Positions 48,859-61,780 are shown, counted from the stretch's first letter. The stretch is 64,000 nucleotides of DNA from Centrapalus pauciflorus (GCA_020465985.1 JAANYP010004790.1:1414001-1478000), one strand, 5' to 3'. The notes: generated by a model not told the origin, from the sequence alone. Translations and numbers: made by a program.

Positions 48859-51800
48859 CTAACGAAAGCCATTGCCCCTAGCGTAAGAACCGCTACCATA
48901 ACGTCCTCTTGATGCATCGCCGCGCCCTCTTCCACCTCTTCCTCCTGCTCAAATAACCGGCGATATGTCAACACTTTTATCAAACCACATTAGAGTTTAG
49001 ACATCATCTTTAAAGGGGGACTTCAGATGTTCTTTGAAGGTGATTATTTATGACTTTGAGTTGTGATAATCACTTTTTAACCTTTAAGCATTCTGAGTTT
49101 GACTTCTTTAGGGGAGAATTTGAGCAAGGAGTTGCTATAGAGAAAACTAGCTTTGATCGACTAATCATTTACTTCATAGTCATCATTTTCTAATTTTTCA
49201 AGTGGTAATAATCACTTCGTAAAACCCCTTATTGTGCATTGTAAATTTGTAAGGATTTTGATATTTACGATGTTTCTTTTATCTGAAAGCCTCCAAGTTA
49301 AAGGCATGATAATTTCAGAAGATTGGTAACAAAGTAAATCGAGAAAAAGCAAAATGGACCACATACTTCCCCCACGAGAACTGCCACTGCTGTTTGCTCT
49401 CCTCTCTTCAATGTAGACTTGCCTTCCGGCTAACTGAATTGGCGATGCCTATAAAAGCAAATAACAATAATAATAAACGACGAGAAAAAAATGCAAGATT
49501 CAAGATGGGCACTGCTATATGTACACCCCCTTTCCTTAATTTTTACAAATCACACACCCCCGTACTCACATGATTTTTGTTAATGACGTGAGACTCAATG
49601 ATTAAAAGTTAACCTCCTCTCACATTAAAGGGGGGTGTGATTAGCAACTGAGGGGGGTGTGCGTATAGAATTGCCCTTCAAGATTTTTATTATTATTGAT
49701 AAAAATCTGAAAAGATATTACTATTTTTGATAACTGAAAAGTTGGTGACCTGCTAAACAGGTTTACAGGTCACCCATTACTATTATTGATAGAAAAATAC
49801 AAAGTTGTTACTGTTAATGATAAAAAATAAATAATGTTACTATTAATGATAAAATTGTCAAAACTTGTTACTATTTTTGGTCATTTGCCCTTTTTTATAA
49901 GAATAACATCAACTTTTGTATTTTGTATCCTTAATAGCATTAACTTTTGTATTCTTTTTATCATTTATAGCAACCTTTTTAAGTTTTGCTATAAATGATA
50001 AAATATAGAAAAGTTAATGCTATTAATGATAAAAAAACAAATAATGTTGTTATAAATGCTAAAAAAGCATAAAGTTGTTTCTATTTTTGACAATTGGCCC
50101 TAAAATTAATTTAAAGTTGTAGGTTATAATCATTATGAGAGTAAAAAAAAAAGTATTTTTGTTAGACTAAAAGCTCAAGCTCCTTTTGAAAGCTACTTCC
50201 ATGGAAGTGCTTTTGGGAGCTTTCATTTCCGAACCAAAAGCTCAAGCTCCTATCAACCAAATGGAACTTTTAAGCTTTAACTTCCAAAATCAAAAGTCAA
50301 AGCTCCCAAAAGCTCATTGCCAAACACACCCTTAAACGGTGTCCTAAATACATACAAGTAACCTAGTTATAAAGTTCTTGTTCGTTTTTTTTGGTAAGTA
50401 CACACACATATGAGAATGAAGGGATGAAATAAAGAACAAACCTCAATTGCCTTCTGAACACCCTCTAAGTCCTCAAACTCAACAAAGGCAAAGCAAACAC
50501 CGACATCCTGTACATACGTCGAAAGTTATGTTCTCGTCTAAGGAATAATTTGACATAAAAAAGTAGAGGACCACAAAGGAAAACAACCTTGCGATTCTTC
50601 AAGAATACACCATCTTGCTTGATTTTACCAAAATTCTTGAATTCTTGAAAGATTTCGAGGCTAGTAACAGTAATCGGCAGGTTCCTCACGTAAACAGACT
50701 TTGAATCACCTAGAAATATAAAAAAAACATACAAACATTACTATTTAAAATTGGACCGTTCGCAAACAAAAGATTTCATAACGTTGTTACAGTAAGATAT
50801 GAAACAGTAATAGCACCTTCTTCACTAGTGAAAGCTTCCTGTGTCACCTGTCCGGTAGATTCGGGCACGGAATAAGCAGGTGGTGGCTGAGCAACAGGTT
50901 CAGGAGTCTGATGCCATTCCGGAGCAGGTGCCACACTCTTAACAAGAGGTGGCTGAGCGGGAACAGATGGTGAAGACTTCCCTTTAGAACGCAACTTTTA
51001 AGTTTCAATGTCCATGAGAGAATACAAAATATGTTAGCACCAAGTGAAAGCACGTTAAGCATGGGAAATATGTTCATTTATACATCAGAGTGAAAAATGC
51101 AACACGGGTCAGATGTGACACATTACATACTACATACAGATACAGATAAAATTATCTTCTTCGAACTTCCTGCAACATCTGAGAATAGAAGTTCTTCCAC
51201 TGCACTTATAAAATATTTAAACGAGCAGTGACAGAACAGTACCAGTAGTGGTTTGGTAAATTGCAATAGATAGCAACAAACTTTCACTTCATTTCATTTT
51301 TGCACACTGAACCTAAAAAAATTGTTACTAAGACCATATAACTTTTGAAAACCATTCAATATAGAATACCCAATGCAGAAACCATCCAATATCCACTTAG
51401 CCACACCTGCAATTTACAGGTTTTTGGTTTAAAGGTACCCGAAGTAATCAATTTTGGAAAGTAGATTAACTTTCGTAATGATATTAAATGTAGTGACCAA
51501 ATTAGAAATTAATGAAAGTACTGCCATTTATTGAAATTGTCCCTGCTGGATACATATATTAAAATTTGGTACACCATCAGACATTCAGACCCAAGCAAAC
51601 AACTATTTTTATGAGAAATCCCACTCCAAGTCATGTTTAACTAACAAGGGAATTATAAACAACTTATGATAATATGAGTCCAACAAGGTTCTACCTTATT
51701 ATTAATGGGTCAAATGAGTACAATTTAAAAATATAAGTATAAAAGAAAACAGGTCAAACATGTTAAAACTTAAAAGTCACCCATAGTATACTTGAGCAAT

Positions 51801-54800
51801 TACAACCTCCTAAATTGTTCTATTCAAAAACATGGGACCGGTATTTAATAGTTCAATATTTAATTATTTATGAGGTTCAATAAAATTGTTGACAGGTCCA
51901 TTCCCTCTAAAGATTGGACCGTTTTGACCCAACTTTAAATTTACAGAGTTTCAACGATTAGTCGGTTACCCAACCCACTCATTTTTGGCACCAGATGCTT
52001 AAAAGATACAGAATGTAGTTTAATCATATATATTTTAAATAGTGAAATAATACGTACAATAGAAGCGTATGTGAATTTCAAAGGCTCGGCAATAGGCTCT
52101 TCCACAGCAGAAACTGGTTCTTGTATGTAGTCAGCTGCATTCTGATGCACGGGCTCTTGAACATCCACTGTGTTCTGATGCACAGGTTCTTGTACATATT
52201 CCACGGTGTTCTGAACAAGAGACACAGGTTCCTCTACTGGTGGTTCTTCCTCTTGGGTCTCACTATCATAATCTTCCTGCTGTAGATGATGATTTTCTTG
52301 AGAAGTGTAGTAATCATCTTGGTCGTTTCCGTCTAAGTGTATCGAATTAAGATTTTCCCTTGTTTCAACCTCCAATGCATCTTCAGCAACTGCAATTACA
52401 TTTCTTGCATCACTACACAAGTTTACTGTGATAATAAACGAAGAATCTATCTTCCCAGAATCCAAATAACCAATACAAAATGTTTATTGAACTTGGGTTC
52501 GTCTTAAACGAGAGAAAATTAATGCCTAGCATGCATTTGTTGATGTATCATGTCCATTATCAAACCATTTACTTAAAATCATTCTATTCAGATTATACCT
52601 TATCTCCAACATGTCAAATGGGTATGTATTTAAAATTGCTTAAAAAACGAAGAGGTCGAAAGATGCCAAAAGTGTAGTCAAATACATACAACATCCTAAA
52701 TCGGTTTATAAAAGAACGCTAAATTATTATTTTAGTAGTATCTTGGTTTAAAAAAGCGCGCATCAGGCGCGCCTGGGCGATGGGCGCAGCCAGGCGATGG
52801 TGCTGTCGCATCCTGGCTTTGAGGCGATGCGATGACAGAAGGCGCATGGAGGCGATCGCTTCATGTGGCAACACATGGAAGCGAGAGGCGACGCCCTGGC
52901 CGCTTCCTGTACAACGCGACTAATTTGACACAATTATGGATTTTAGTGAATGGATTAGCAACTAGGAGACTACTTTTACACAACATATGTTAGGTTTTTT
53001 GGAATTTTAGTTGTTAAATATAGTTTAATGTGTTTGTTTATATGAAATGTGATACTAAAATAATTTTAGAAGTGTTTTACTCTAAGGCGCCTCGCGTACG
53101 TGATGCGTGCGCCTCGCCTTGCGCATCGCGCCTCGGGCTCCAGAACACTTTTCGTATCGGTGCGCCTCGCGCCTTTTTAAACCAAGAGTAGTATAGATTT
53201 GTAATCATATTTAATACATTACTGTATTTAAAAATACAAATGAGTGTTGGTGCCCTTTTTGTCCCATACTTAAAGCTACAGGCTTTGACACCAACCCACT
53301 TTGACCATTACCCAACCCGCCCATTGTTGCCGCCTCTAATGTTCAATTTCTACTTCAGAAGGTCCAAGAGGGTCGTAGAACACTGCTCAGTCCGTACATA
53401 AACCATCAACAACTTACCGACTCCTACAAATTGACACTTCCCATAATCCTACATAATCGCAGCATGAATACAAATACAAGAAGTGTAGGAATTAGTCATA
53501 CCTAGTAGCTCTGAAGGAGTAGAACTAATTGGTTGAGAATCAACTTTGGTCTCGAGGGCCACAGGTTGAGGATGATGATGTACCACCTCCTCACTTACAA
53601 AATGAAAGACGTCGTTCATGACAAAGTAACCTTTCTCCTGGGGAGCAAGGAAAAATGTCTGCACAAACTTCCTCCAGCCACTAAAAAACTTCGATCGGAC
53701 GGAACCAGAAACCACCACAATGATGCCTTGACTCCATGATTCAAGTGAATTTATTGTTTTGATCTCAATCCCACTAAAATGTAGTGATTGAATAAGTGTA
53801 TGAATTTGCTGCAAAAAAACAGAACAAGATTCCAAATATCACTGTTTTGATGTTGACAAATATCCAACGCAAGAAAATAAAAGACCACTTCCAAGGCAAA
53901 ATCCTTTTTGAAAAGAATGTATATTATTTTATCAAATAATCCAAATTGTCGCCAAACACATCCAAACATTATCGCCTACAACACCTTTTAAAGCTGATCC
54001 ATACCCCTTGGGAAAACTAAATGCTCATAATATGTACATATATATTTGTGTAGGTGTGAATGATTTCCACATTAACTGAGCTGTAGAATGGAATTCTTTT
54101 TTTTAAAAAGAAAAAGGAGAACGAGAATGTTGGGATAGGCTTCAAGGAAACAAAATGAAACCAAAGAGAAGCATGACAGGCATTCATATAAGTGCCTAAA
54201 CTATGAAGTTAGGGGGTATTAATCAGAATCTAGTAATCAAATTACCATTTGTCCATTTGATTAAAATTGATAGTTAGGTAATTTTACATTTATCATCAAA
54301 TATCAATTTTTTAGTGACTCTTTACTTGTTTCTACTACTGTGATATAATTGGTCCTGCACAGTAATCACATTTGCAGCACGCCCACGCCCACTTGGTCTT
54401 ACTATATCTCTCAAACTTTAAAAAAATAATAATAATAAACATCACCAAAGTATAATAGTCCCTGGAATATAAGAGAAAAGGGAGATAGCAAGGAAACCAA
54501 ATTCAAGTACGTTACAAGCATCAAATAATATGCATATCATATAGATATAATGCAAGTACACAATTAGCATCCGATAAGCAAAATTAAAGATCTAGAAGAC
54601 CATAATCCTTTCTCTAACAATCTAAGCCACAACAATTAGCACAATAAACAAAAGTACGTCATCGAATAGACTTATTTCATATTGGTTCCAATTACCAACA
54701 ATAAAACTAGAGGGTGTCTGTATTTGCGACTTTAAAAATCATAATCACAATCAATTTTCTCAGAGAAATCTCTTACTTGTTTTTTTCAAATTTACTATCT

Positions 54801-55917
54801 TGACCCTAAATAACCAGAAAATCATAATCGTAATAATTTTATCAAAATTATACCTCACTCAAACCACATTTTTTCTTCTTAAAAAACTTCTCCAGATCTG
54901 ATTACGTTCGGCCTAAATAATGATACCATCATAATTATAGTCACTTTACCCAAACATCCATCTCCAATAATCAATCTTCATGCCACAATTTCTTCTTACC
55001 AACTTCTAAAATCTAACTATGTGACCCTAAATAATCAGAAAACTATAATCATAATCGCTTTTACCCAAACATCTATCTCGAATAACCAAATACTTCACAC
55101 CACAATTTCTTCGTACCAACTTCTCAATATATGATTTTGACCCTAAATAATCAGAAAAGCATAATCATGATCTCCTTTACCCAAACATTTATCTCGGATA
55201 ATCAATTTTCTCACAACTTATACATCCTGCTTTATCAAAATCTGGTTATTTTGAGCTTAAATAATAATAAAAAACGTCAGAATAACTAACTTTACGCAGA
55301 AACTCAAAACTAATAATTGGGACACTATAATCTCACAGCCAACCCATAATCTCCTTTAACCAAAACATTTATCTCAGATAATCAATTTTCTCACAACTTA
55401 TCAAAATCTGGTTAGTCTGAGCTTAAATGATCATAAAAAGGTCAGAATAACTAATTTTACGCAGACACTCAAAACTGATAATTGGGACACTATAATCTCA
55501 CAGCCAACCCCGTGGAAAAGTTACCACCAGTCTACCACTCAGAACGAAAAAAAAACGTATAGAACGATTCAATTATACACAAATTCTGAATACCATAATA
55601 TAATTAAATTTTCACTCAATTCCAAATCGATTTATGATAAGCTCAAAAGAAACCTACAAAAATAGCTGAGGCAGTCTCGGTGGATTCGCCATCAACTCGA
55701 ACCATAGTACTCGAATCGGCGTAAAATTGATGAACAAATTCAGGTTGTTGTTGAAGCACCTGATAGTATTGCTGAACAAAATACGAACCCACCTAACCAA
55801 ATCAAAAATAAATTATTTTCATCGATGTCAATTACCAAACAGTTATATCATTATGATAATCGGATAATTGAGGAAAACCTGAGAAGCAGTAACGGAAGAA
55901 GAGTACGAATTCGCCAT
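48859..55917 (-). CDS. G3BP-like RNA-binding protein (NTF2 + RRM + RG-rich tail)
   Basis: Nine exons on the minus strand: 55879-55917, 55658-55792, 53502-53808, 52058-52389, 50817-50994, 50588-50709, 50442-50507, 49367-49448 and 48859-48944. All junctions are GT-AG and in frame, giving 448 residues. An NTF2-like domain (about 14-130) carries VGSYFVQQYYQVLQQQPEFV and SGIEIKTINSLESW. An acidic, Gln/Pro-rich linker (about 160-325) contains repeated QEPVHQN units. One RRM (about 333-408) has RNP2 VYVRNL and RNP1 CFAFVEF, and an Arg/Gly-rich tail ends in GNGFR. This is the layout of plant G3BP proteins, which bind RNA, join stress granules and in animals bind Caprin and USP10 through NTF2. Introns are large and rich in transposons. 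The gene symbol cannot be fixed because plants have several paralogues. Confidence 0.93.
49507..49676. mobile_element. Short hAT-like MITE in a G3BP-like intron
   Basis: A 170-base element begins GGGCACTGCTATATGTACACC and ends GGTGTGCGTATAGAATTGCCC, an imperfect inverted repeat. The octamer TTCAAGAT is perfectly duplicated (49499-49506 and 49677-49684). It sits in the intron between exons 7 and 8. Confidence 0.8.
49680..50102. mobile_element. Relatives of MITE family G in a G3BP-like intron
   Basis: 49680-49890 ends CTATTTTTGGTCATTTGCCC like the family at 13357 and shares its inner phrase GTTGGTGACCTG; the left end is missing where the 49507 MITE lies. 49891-50102 is a second, more distant relative (TTATCATTTATAGCAACC facing AATGTTGTTATAAATG). 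Both are in the intron 7-8 interval. Confidence 0.6.
50995..52057 (-). other. G3BP-like intron between exons 4 and 5
   Basis: A 1063-base intron without a recognised element. It begins GTACGT on the minus strand and ends TTAAAAG. It is AT-rich, and no exon or repeat boundary was found inside. Confidence 0.6.
52742..53186. mobile_element. hAT-like MITE with GC-rich arms, 8-bp TSD
   Basis: A 445-base element begins CTTGGTTTAAAAAAGCGCGC and ends CGCGCCTTTTTAAACCAAG. Its arms are very GC-rich (repeats of GGCGATG, GGCGC and CGCCTCG) around an AT-rich centre. The octamer AGTAGTAT is perfectly duplicated (52734-52741 and 53187-53194), the hAT hallmark. It lies in the intron between exons 3 and 4 of the G3BP-like gene. 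Confidence 0.9.
54790..55510. repeat. Degenerate tandem array in a G3BP-like intron
   Basis: In the intron between exons 2 and 3, the phrase CCCTAAATAA(T/C)CAGAAAA recurs at about 54805, 55025 and 55140, and a diverged form near 54910, each followed by ACCCAAACAT(C/T)(T/C)ATCTC. A cleaner direct duplication of about 179 bases follows: 55168-55346 and 55347-55509, the second lacking about 15 bases. Confidence 0.75.
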
Positions 55918-56280
55918 TATTAATCGAAGAAACCACCAAGTTGTATTAAACCCCTAAAACCCACACAAGTAACAGTGATTAGGGTTTCAAATCGAAAACA
56001 TAGGATAAAGTAGAATTGAGTAATTAGGGTTTTGGAAGGTGTGAAATTGAATTGGGAAATCGGCGGAATAACGGAGGGAGATTCCGATGGTGGCAGTGAG
56101 ACTGTGAGTTTGCTGAGCTTAAGAGAGGGAAGAGAAGATGAGATCTGTGTTGAAAAAGTAGTATATTAATATTAAATCAGGGCCGTTGGATTAGAGAGGG
56201 AGTCATTGCTATGGACGGTTGAGATCGCTTTATGATTACGATGGTGGTGGCGATTTTGTTCGAGGACCTGCATATTTTAG
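55918..56280 (-). promoter_or_regulatory. 5' UTR and promoter region of the G3BP-like gene
   Basis: The region is G-rich on the plus strand up to about 56250, so it is C/T-rich on the coding strand (a CTTCTCTTCCCTCTC-like stretch near 56125), consistent with a leader. AACCCTAA motifs (seen as TTAGGGTTT at 55979 and 56023), telobox-like elements common in promoters of plant translation and RNA-related genes, lie close upstream of the ATG. Exact start sites are not determined. Confidence 0.45.
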
Positions 56281-57110
56281 GGTCAATTGCAATAAAGTCC
56301 CTGAGTTTTCTCACAATATATACTTTGCGCTATTTAATAATAATTATAATTAATAATATACAAATTAAAATTTTAGTTAAAGGTAAGGTTAGCTGAACCT
56401 GCTTTCTATGGTTTTTCTTCGGTTTAAATTTCGGTTAAGTGATGAATGTTAACCGAAAAACTGAAAATAAAATTTTATATCGTTTAGTTTTTAAACATAT
56501 CAATTTAAAATTTATACACATAATAATATAATTTTATTACTCATTAATTACTCTATATTTAATTTTGTAACTCAAAGTAATTAATAATGACGTGTACAAT
56601 TCAATTGTAATAAAAATAAGAGACAATTTATTTGTTCTTACTAGATTTTAAAAATAATACTCAATCTTTTAACGATAATTTATTAATACATTTGTAATTT
56701 AATTAATAACTTTGTTATTGTAAAATTTTAAAAGTATTTTAATATTAATTCTTGGAGTTTTTAAATTTAAATTCAAATTTATTAATTAATAAACGGTTAA
56801 TTGATTAACCGAATAACCGAACCGAAAATGGAATATTTCGTTTTAGGTTTAGGTTCACAAAATTCTCAAACCGACGTGTCTGCTTAACCATCCAAAACTC
56901 ATTTTCGGTTCTGTTAATCATCCATGTACGGGCACATTATTTGGTCTATATCCAAAAAACCTGAAAACCACATCAAACCAAAACCGAAAAAACTAATTCA
57001 TGTTTTGGATTTTTTTGAAACCCACACCAAATATGAATTTGGTTTTCGAATCGAATTATAGTGTTAGAAGTTCCAACTCAAACCGTAAAGAATATCTGAT
57101 TTTAACTAAT

Positions 57111-57152
<42 letters not shown>

Positions 57153-58979
57153 AACCATACAGAAAACTAAAAACTAGAAATGTGAATTTAGCTGAAATTT
57201 TGATACATTCATGCTTTTGAAGTATGAACTTAATTGGTATTTTGTTTAGGACTTAAAAACTCAGATTTATCATCGACGTGTAAGCATGGTGATTGGATAC
57301 TTGTAATGAGAATTTAGATTTTGAGATGATGATGATTATAGTCGTTTTGTGGTTGTTTATTAACGACACTACGATAATATAATTAATCATTTATTTGACT
57401 ATTTATTGCTCGTTTTTCTTTCCATTAGAAACAGTCTAAAACCTACTTGTTAGCATTTGGTTATGCGGTTTTATCCCAAACCAAAACCAAATACCAATTT
57501 GGTACGGTTTATGATTTGAGTCCTAAAAATTTTCAGATCGGAGGAACCGATGAGACCCTAGTTAAAGGTTATATATGCATGCTGCATAATAAACTAGCAA
57601 TATTGAAAAAATTGAAACCAGAATAAAAACAGTAAAATTTAATAAAAACCGAAATTGAATTAAAAATCATTGGTTTGCTTTACATTATCTATAAAGTAAT
57701 TTTATTGGTTTCATACAAAAACCAAACCGAAAAATTGAATTTCACAACACACAGATACACATATAACAAGAGGTTTAATACTTTAATTGAAACCTAATTT
57801 TGTGGGAAATCAATTTAAGATTTCCTTTCTTCATTCAAAATTTTTTATTTTAGTTAATTTAAAAAAAAAAAAAACTATTTTTTGGTGACGTGTAAAACAT
57901 TAAATATTAGTGTGTAAACTTCCGATTTTACTCAAAACTTTATTGTATGAAGATGAAAGTTTATGCACAAATAAAATATTATGTTTTGTGCATTAATAAA
58001 AAATGTTTATTTAAAGTAATAATAGAAATTGTAAGGTGATTGAAAATAAAAAAGTTTGAATGGAGAATAAAAATTTAAAATGATTCTCCAGATCCTCATT
58101 TAATAAAGTTTTGCATAGAATATTTTCTCATTGTTCTCATCTCACCCCACCCCACACAAATATTAACAATGTGTATATCACTAACAATTTTAAAGATAAA
58201 TATATAAATAAAAGTTGTTTCAAAAATCAAAACCTAAGGGTTTTAAAATACAAAAATGCAGAACTTTCAATATAGTTTTGATTTATGAAAAAAATCAAAT
58301 CATCAATATGTTTATCCCTATTAAATAAGGTAATAAACACATATTTTAGCTTAATTGTTATTTTAGGCTAAAGTAATGATGTAATAAATTTACTTGATTT
58401 TAAACAATCTTTTAAATAATCAAATATTAAGTGTTATACATTCAAGCATTTTATTATAAAATCCTAACAATAATAAAACTAAAATAATTAATGTATAGAA
58501 TATAACTACATAATGCAAAATTGAACTATAAATAAAGATAGAATGAATATTTCTTAAATTAAGGAAATAATCAAAATAAATATATAAAATCATTGGTTTG
58601 TAACATAAAATGAAAACTTAATAGCTATATAATTGATTAATTGTTTCAATTTTGTTTTCCAATTTTTAGTTTTTATTTAACTTTCTCTCATCTGCTAAAA
58701 ATAAAAGAATTAGATTTTAACTTTTATTTGATTTAATGTTAAGACCACATAGAAAAATTGTGCAAATAATTCAAGTCCCATTGTCGTTGTTTATCTTGAT
58801 TTTATTTTTTATTTATTTTTTGTTGATTTTTGTCTACCAAACATTTGTCAAAGGACAGATATAAATATTTTTAATCGTTGAGTGTTTTCATGTATTTTTT
58901 ATGACCCAACCTAAAAACTTGCTAATGCATAATCACTATACAAGCAAATTAGGATATAATATGACATACATTATAAAAA
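56281..58979. other. AT-rich intergenic DNA without genes
   Basis: No gene is supported. A (TTA)n run lies at about 57113-57146. Stretches rich in AACCGAA and GGTTTTCGG phrases (56390-57050 and 57480-57730) look like decayed elements, similar to one near 9680-9800. No borders or target duplications were identified. Confidence 0.45.
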
Positions 58980-60589
58980 GGGTTTATCATGAAAAAAAAT
59001 CAACATGTTCTTACGATTTTTGTGTTTTCAATGTTATTTTTTTCCAAGAAAAGTCTTCAAGTTAAATTTTTTTTCACGTTTTATGAAATTTGACTATTAA
59101 AGCCCGATTATAATTAGTAAACCGGAATCGGGTTCTAATTGTCAAATGTCACTAAACCATAAAGAAAAAACTAACTTGAGGACTTTTTGTAACATCTTAA
59201 TTTTGGGACAGGTACGTGGAATTATTTTATTCGTGATTGTTATTTAAATTGGGACCCAATGATATAAAATTGTGTTTTGTGGTATCGGGATCGGATATTG
59301 GGTGTGGAACCGAGATTTTATCGAAAACGTATATATATGTCTCACCTCTTTGGGTGCTTGCTTTCATTCTCCCATCTCCTAAATTGAGAACTAAAGTGTG
59401 TTGTGTGTGAATTTGGATTCAAGCGGCAAGCAGCATCTTTAATTAAAGATCTGATTGGGATTGAAGCTCCAAGAATCTAGTCATCATCTTCTTCTTCAAG
59501 TTAAGGCAAGTTTTGAGCTTTAAATTGAGAATTTGATGTTGTTAATTGTTAGGAAATGGTTGAATTGAGTTTAATTATGTTTATAAGCAAATTCGAGAGT
59601 GTTTAATTATGTTTATTATCGGGTTAGATCGGGCTGAAGTTGTGTTGGGGATTAAATCCCCTGATCTGTTAAGAAAACAGAGCTCACAGGACCTGTTCGT
59701 CCGTGAGCGCGGTCGCGATCCCCTGAGCGATTATTTAGCAGGGCAGGTGAGTTTGCATGTTTTTCTGAGATACTTGTACGATTATTTATTTATACTTGCA
59801 TGATCTTTTATTGAGCTTCTTTTACGAGATTATTACGAGTTTTCTTACGAACTTTTTATTGAGATACTATCATGCATGTATATTGTGTTTATTGTGAACT
59901 GAGTTTTGTTATATGAGATTTGAGACACACGAGCTATCGAGATACTAAACCGTACGGCTGGGCAGGGGTCGGGTCGCTCCCGATTCCCTTTTGAGTCCTA
60001 ATGACTGCTTTGTACGGTCTATGGATTTGGGTACGTGGATCTGTTCACACGAGTTGAGTACATATCCGAGCTACCTTGTGGGATCTCATATACCTGTTCA
60101 GTAGAGAACGCGGAACCTTTTTATATCGAGTTTATTTCTTTATTCGAGCTTTTATAATCGTACACTAACACTTGCATTCTCACCAGCGTTAGCTGACCCC
60201 GTGTGTGTTATTGTGTGTGTCTTAGGTGATCGGACTTCCAGTAGGTCTGCTGGACCCAAGTAGATTTACATTTGCATATTCGAGGAGTTAGCTACCTGTT
60301 GTAAAGGTAGTTATATTTTGGGGACTGTTTTGTATACTTTGGATAGTTGTGACATGTTCAGGGACTTCCGTGACTTACTTCTGTGATTTAATGTTTTAAT
60401 TTTTCGAGGTTTTCCACGTGTGTATATTGGGATAGTATAGAGATTATTATATTATATCCCTGTTGACGTGATATTTATGTGGCATTGTGGAATATTTTGA
60501 GAGTGTTACACCTTTTTAGAAAAAATTAATATGAAAAGATGAATATTTAAAAAATATAAAAACATTGTTGGTGTTTTTATAATAAAATT
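58980..60589. mobile_element. MITE family F, copy 4, split by a solo LTR
   Basis: The left arm (58980-59187) begins GGGTTTATCATGAAAAAAAA and runs to CTAACTTGAGGACTTTT; the right arm (from 60512) resumes with CTTTTTAGAAAAAATTAAT and ends in TTTTTATAATAAAATTT. Together they reproduce a family F element. The LTR at 59188-60511 divides them. Confidence 0.65.
59188..60511 (+). mobile_element. Solo LTR, family TGTAACA, plus orientation
   Basis: About 1323 bases start TGTAACATCTTAATTTTGGG and end GAGTGTTACA(C). The flanking CTTTT (59183-59187 and 60512-60516) fits a 5-base duplication if one extra C is allowed at the right end. The start, including GGTACGTGGAATT, matches the minus-strand start of the LTR at 4505-6163. 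A TATA box (TATATATATG at about 59330) is followed by a transcribed-looking leader. No internal domain is present. The frame at 59609-59803 has no recognisable product. Confidence 0.78.
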
Positions 60590-61130
60590 TTATAACAAAT
60601 GATAGAATCATTGAATTGATATGTCTTATAAAATAGACAAAAAAGTTGGACCTAAAAATGGGGGAAAAGTAACATCCATCAACCACATGAAGCAACAAGA
60701 CTTTGCCACGTGTACAAACTACAAAAATATGAAAATGTGAGTTCAAAGTTCAAAGAGTTTTCCTAATAAAACTAAAAGGTTATGCACGCATGGGTTACCA
60801 CTAAATTTTTATGCTCCTTTTACCTTTATTTACTTTTTATGAATGGTGAGAAATTACTAAAATATCCTTACAATTATTAGATATTTATATTTGGTTTTTC
60901 TCTAAAAATATTGTCATCATATTATACAAAGTATAGCAATTTTAATTTATTAATCCTTTCATAATTTCACCAATTCAATGAACCAAACCAGATTATTGCT
61001 TTGATTTAGATCGTCAGACAAATGGGGACCCAGATTATTGTAGGTTATGATTCGGGTTTCCTAAACCCTAAATACCCGATTAAAACACCGATAACTTATT
61101 ACGTAATAATAAGTATTTTATGTATATATA
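60590..61130. other. AT-rich intergenic DNA
   Basis: No gene, RNA gene or delimited repeat was recognised. It ends in a short TA run directly before element A2. Confidence 0.45.
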
Positions 61131-61774
61131 GATTGAGATTCGATTGAGAACTTTTGTGCATCGAGGCACCATTGACAACTTTTGTGCATCGAACTATCTA
61201 CCAAGGGTGCACAAAGAGCATTTAGGGGATATTAAATGTATGGAAATTATTTTTGAATTTAAATGTATTTAAGATAATTATAGCTAAATTTGGTATAAAA
61301 ATCACCATTAACTTCTTCCCTAAAACCACTCCCTCTTTCTCTCTCTCTCTCTCCTCTCTCTTAGCCCCTCTTGATTTTGGAAGAGATGAACGATATGCAT
61401 GATTTATGTTTGTATGCACGATTTATGTTTGTATGCACGATTCATGTTTGTATTTTGATGTATTCTGATTTTGAAAAAGATGAACGATATGCATGATTTA
61501 TTTTTGAAAGAGATGAACGATATGCATGAAGAGATGAACGATATGCATGTATTTTGATGTATTTTGAATTTGTATTATTTTTGAAAGTATAATAATTAAA
61601 TAAGGATTGCATAATTCCTGTTTTAACCCTCCACGAATTTCATTATGTGCACTTGATGCATAAAACTTTCTATTTAATTACCCTTTTGCCATTTGATCTA
61701 ACCCACACATTTTTTTCATCCAAGGGCCAGTGAAGGTTCTTTTGTGCCTCGATGCACAAAAGTTCTCAATGGAA

Positions 61775-61780
<6 letters not shown>
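61131..61780. mobile_element. Microsatellite-bounded element A2
   Basis: A 650-base copy of A1: left end GATTCGATTGAGAACTTTTG, right end AAAGTTCTCAATGGAACCTC. Near the left end the phrase GAACTTTTGTGCATCGA is partly duplicated. The inside carries a different minisatellite, GATGAACGATATGCATGA, repeated four times (about 61384-61542). A short TA run lies on the left and a CT run on the right. Confidence 0.78.

Noticed and set aside
59609..59803. Frame containing LDRAEVVLGIKSPDLL
   Set aside because: It lies inside the solo LTR and continues as AT-rich noise; no retroviral or host domain is visible.
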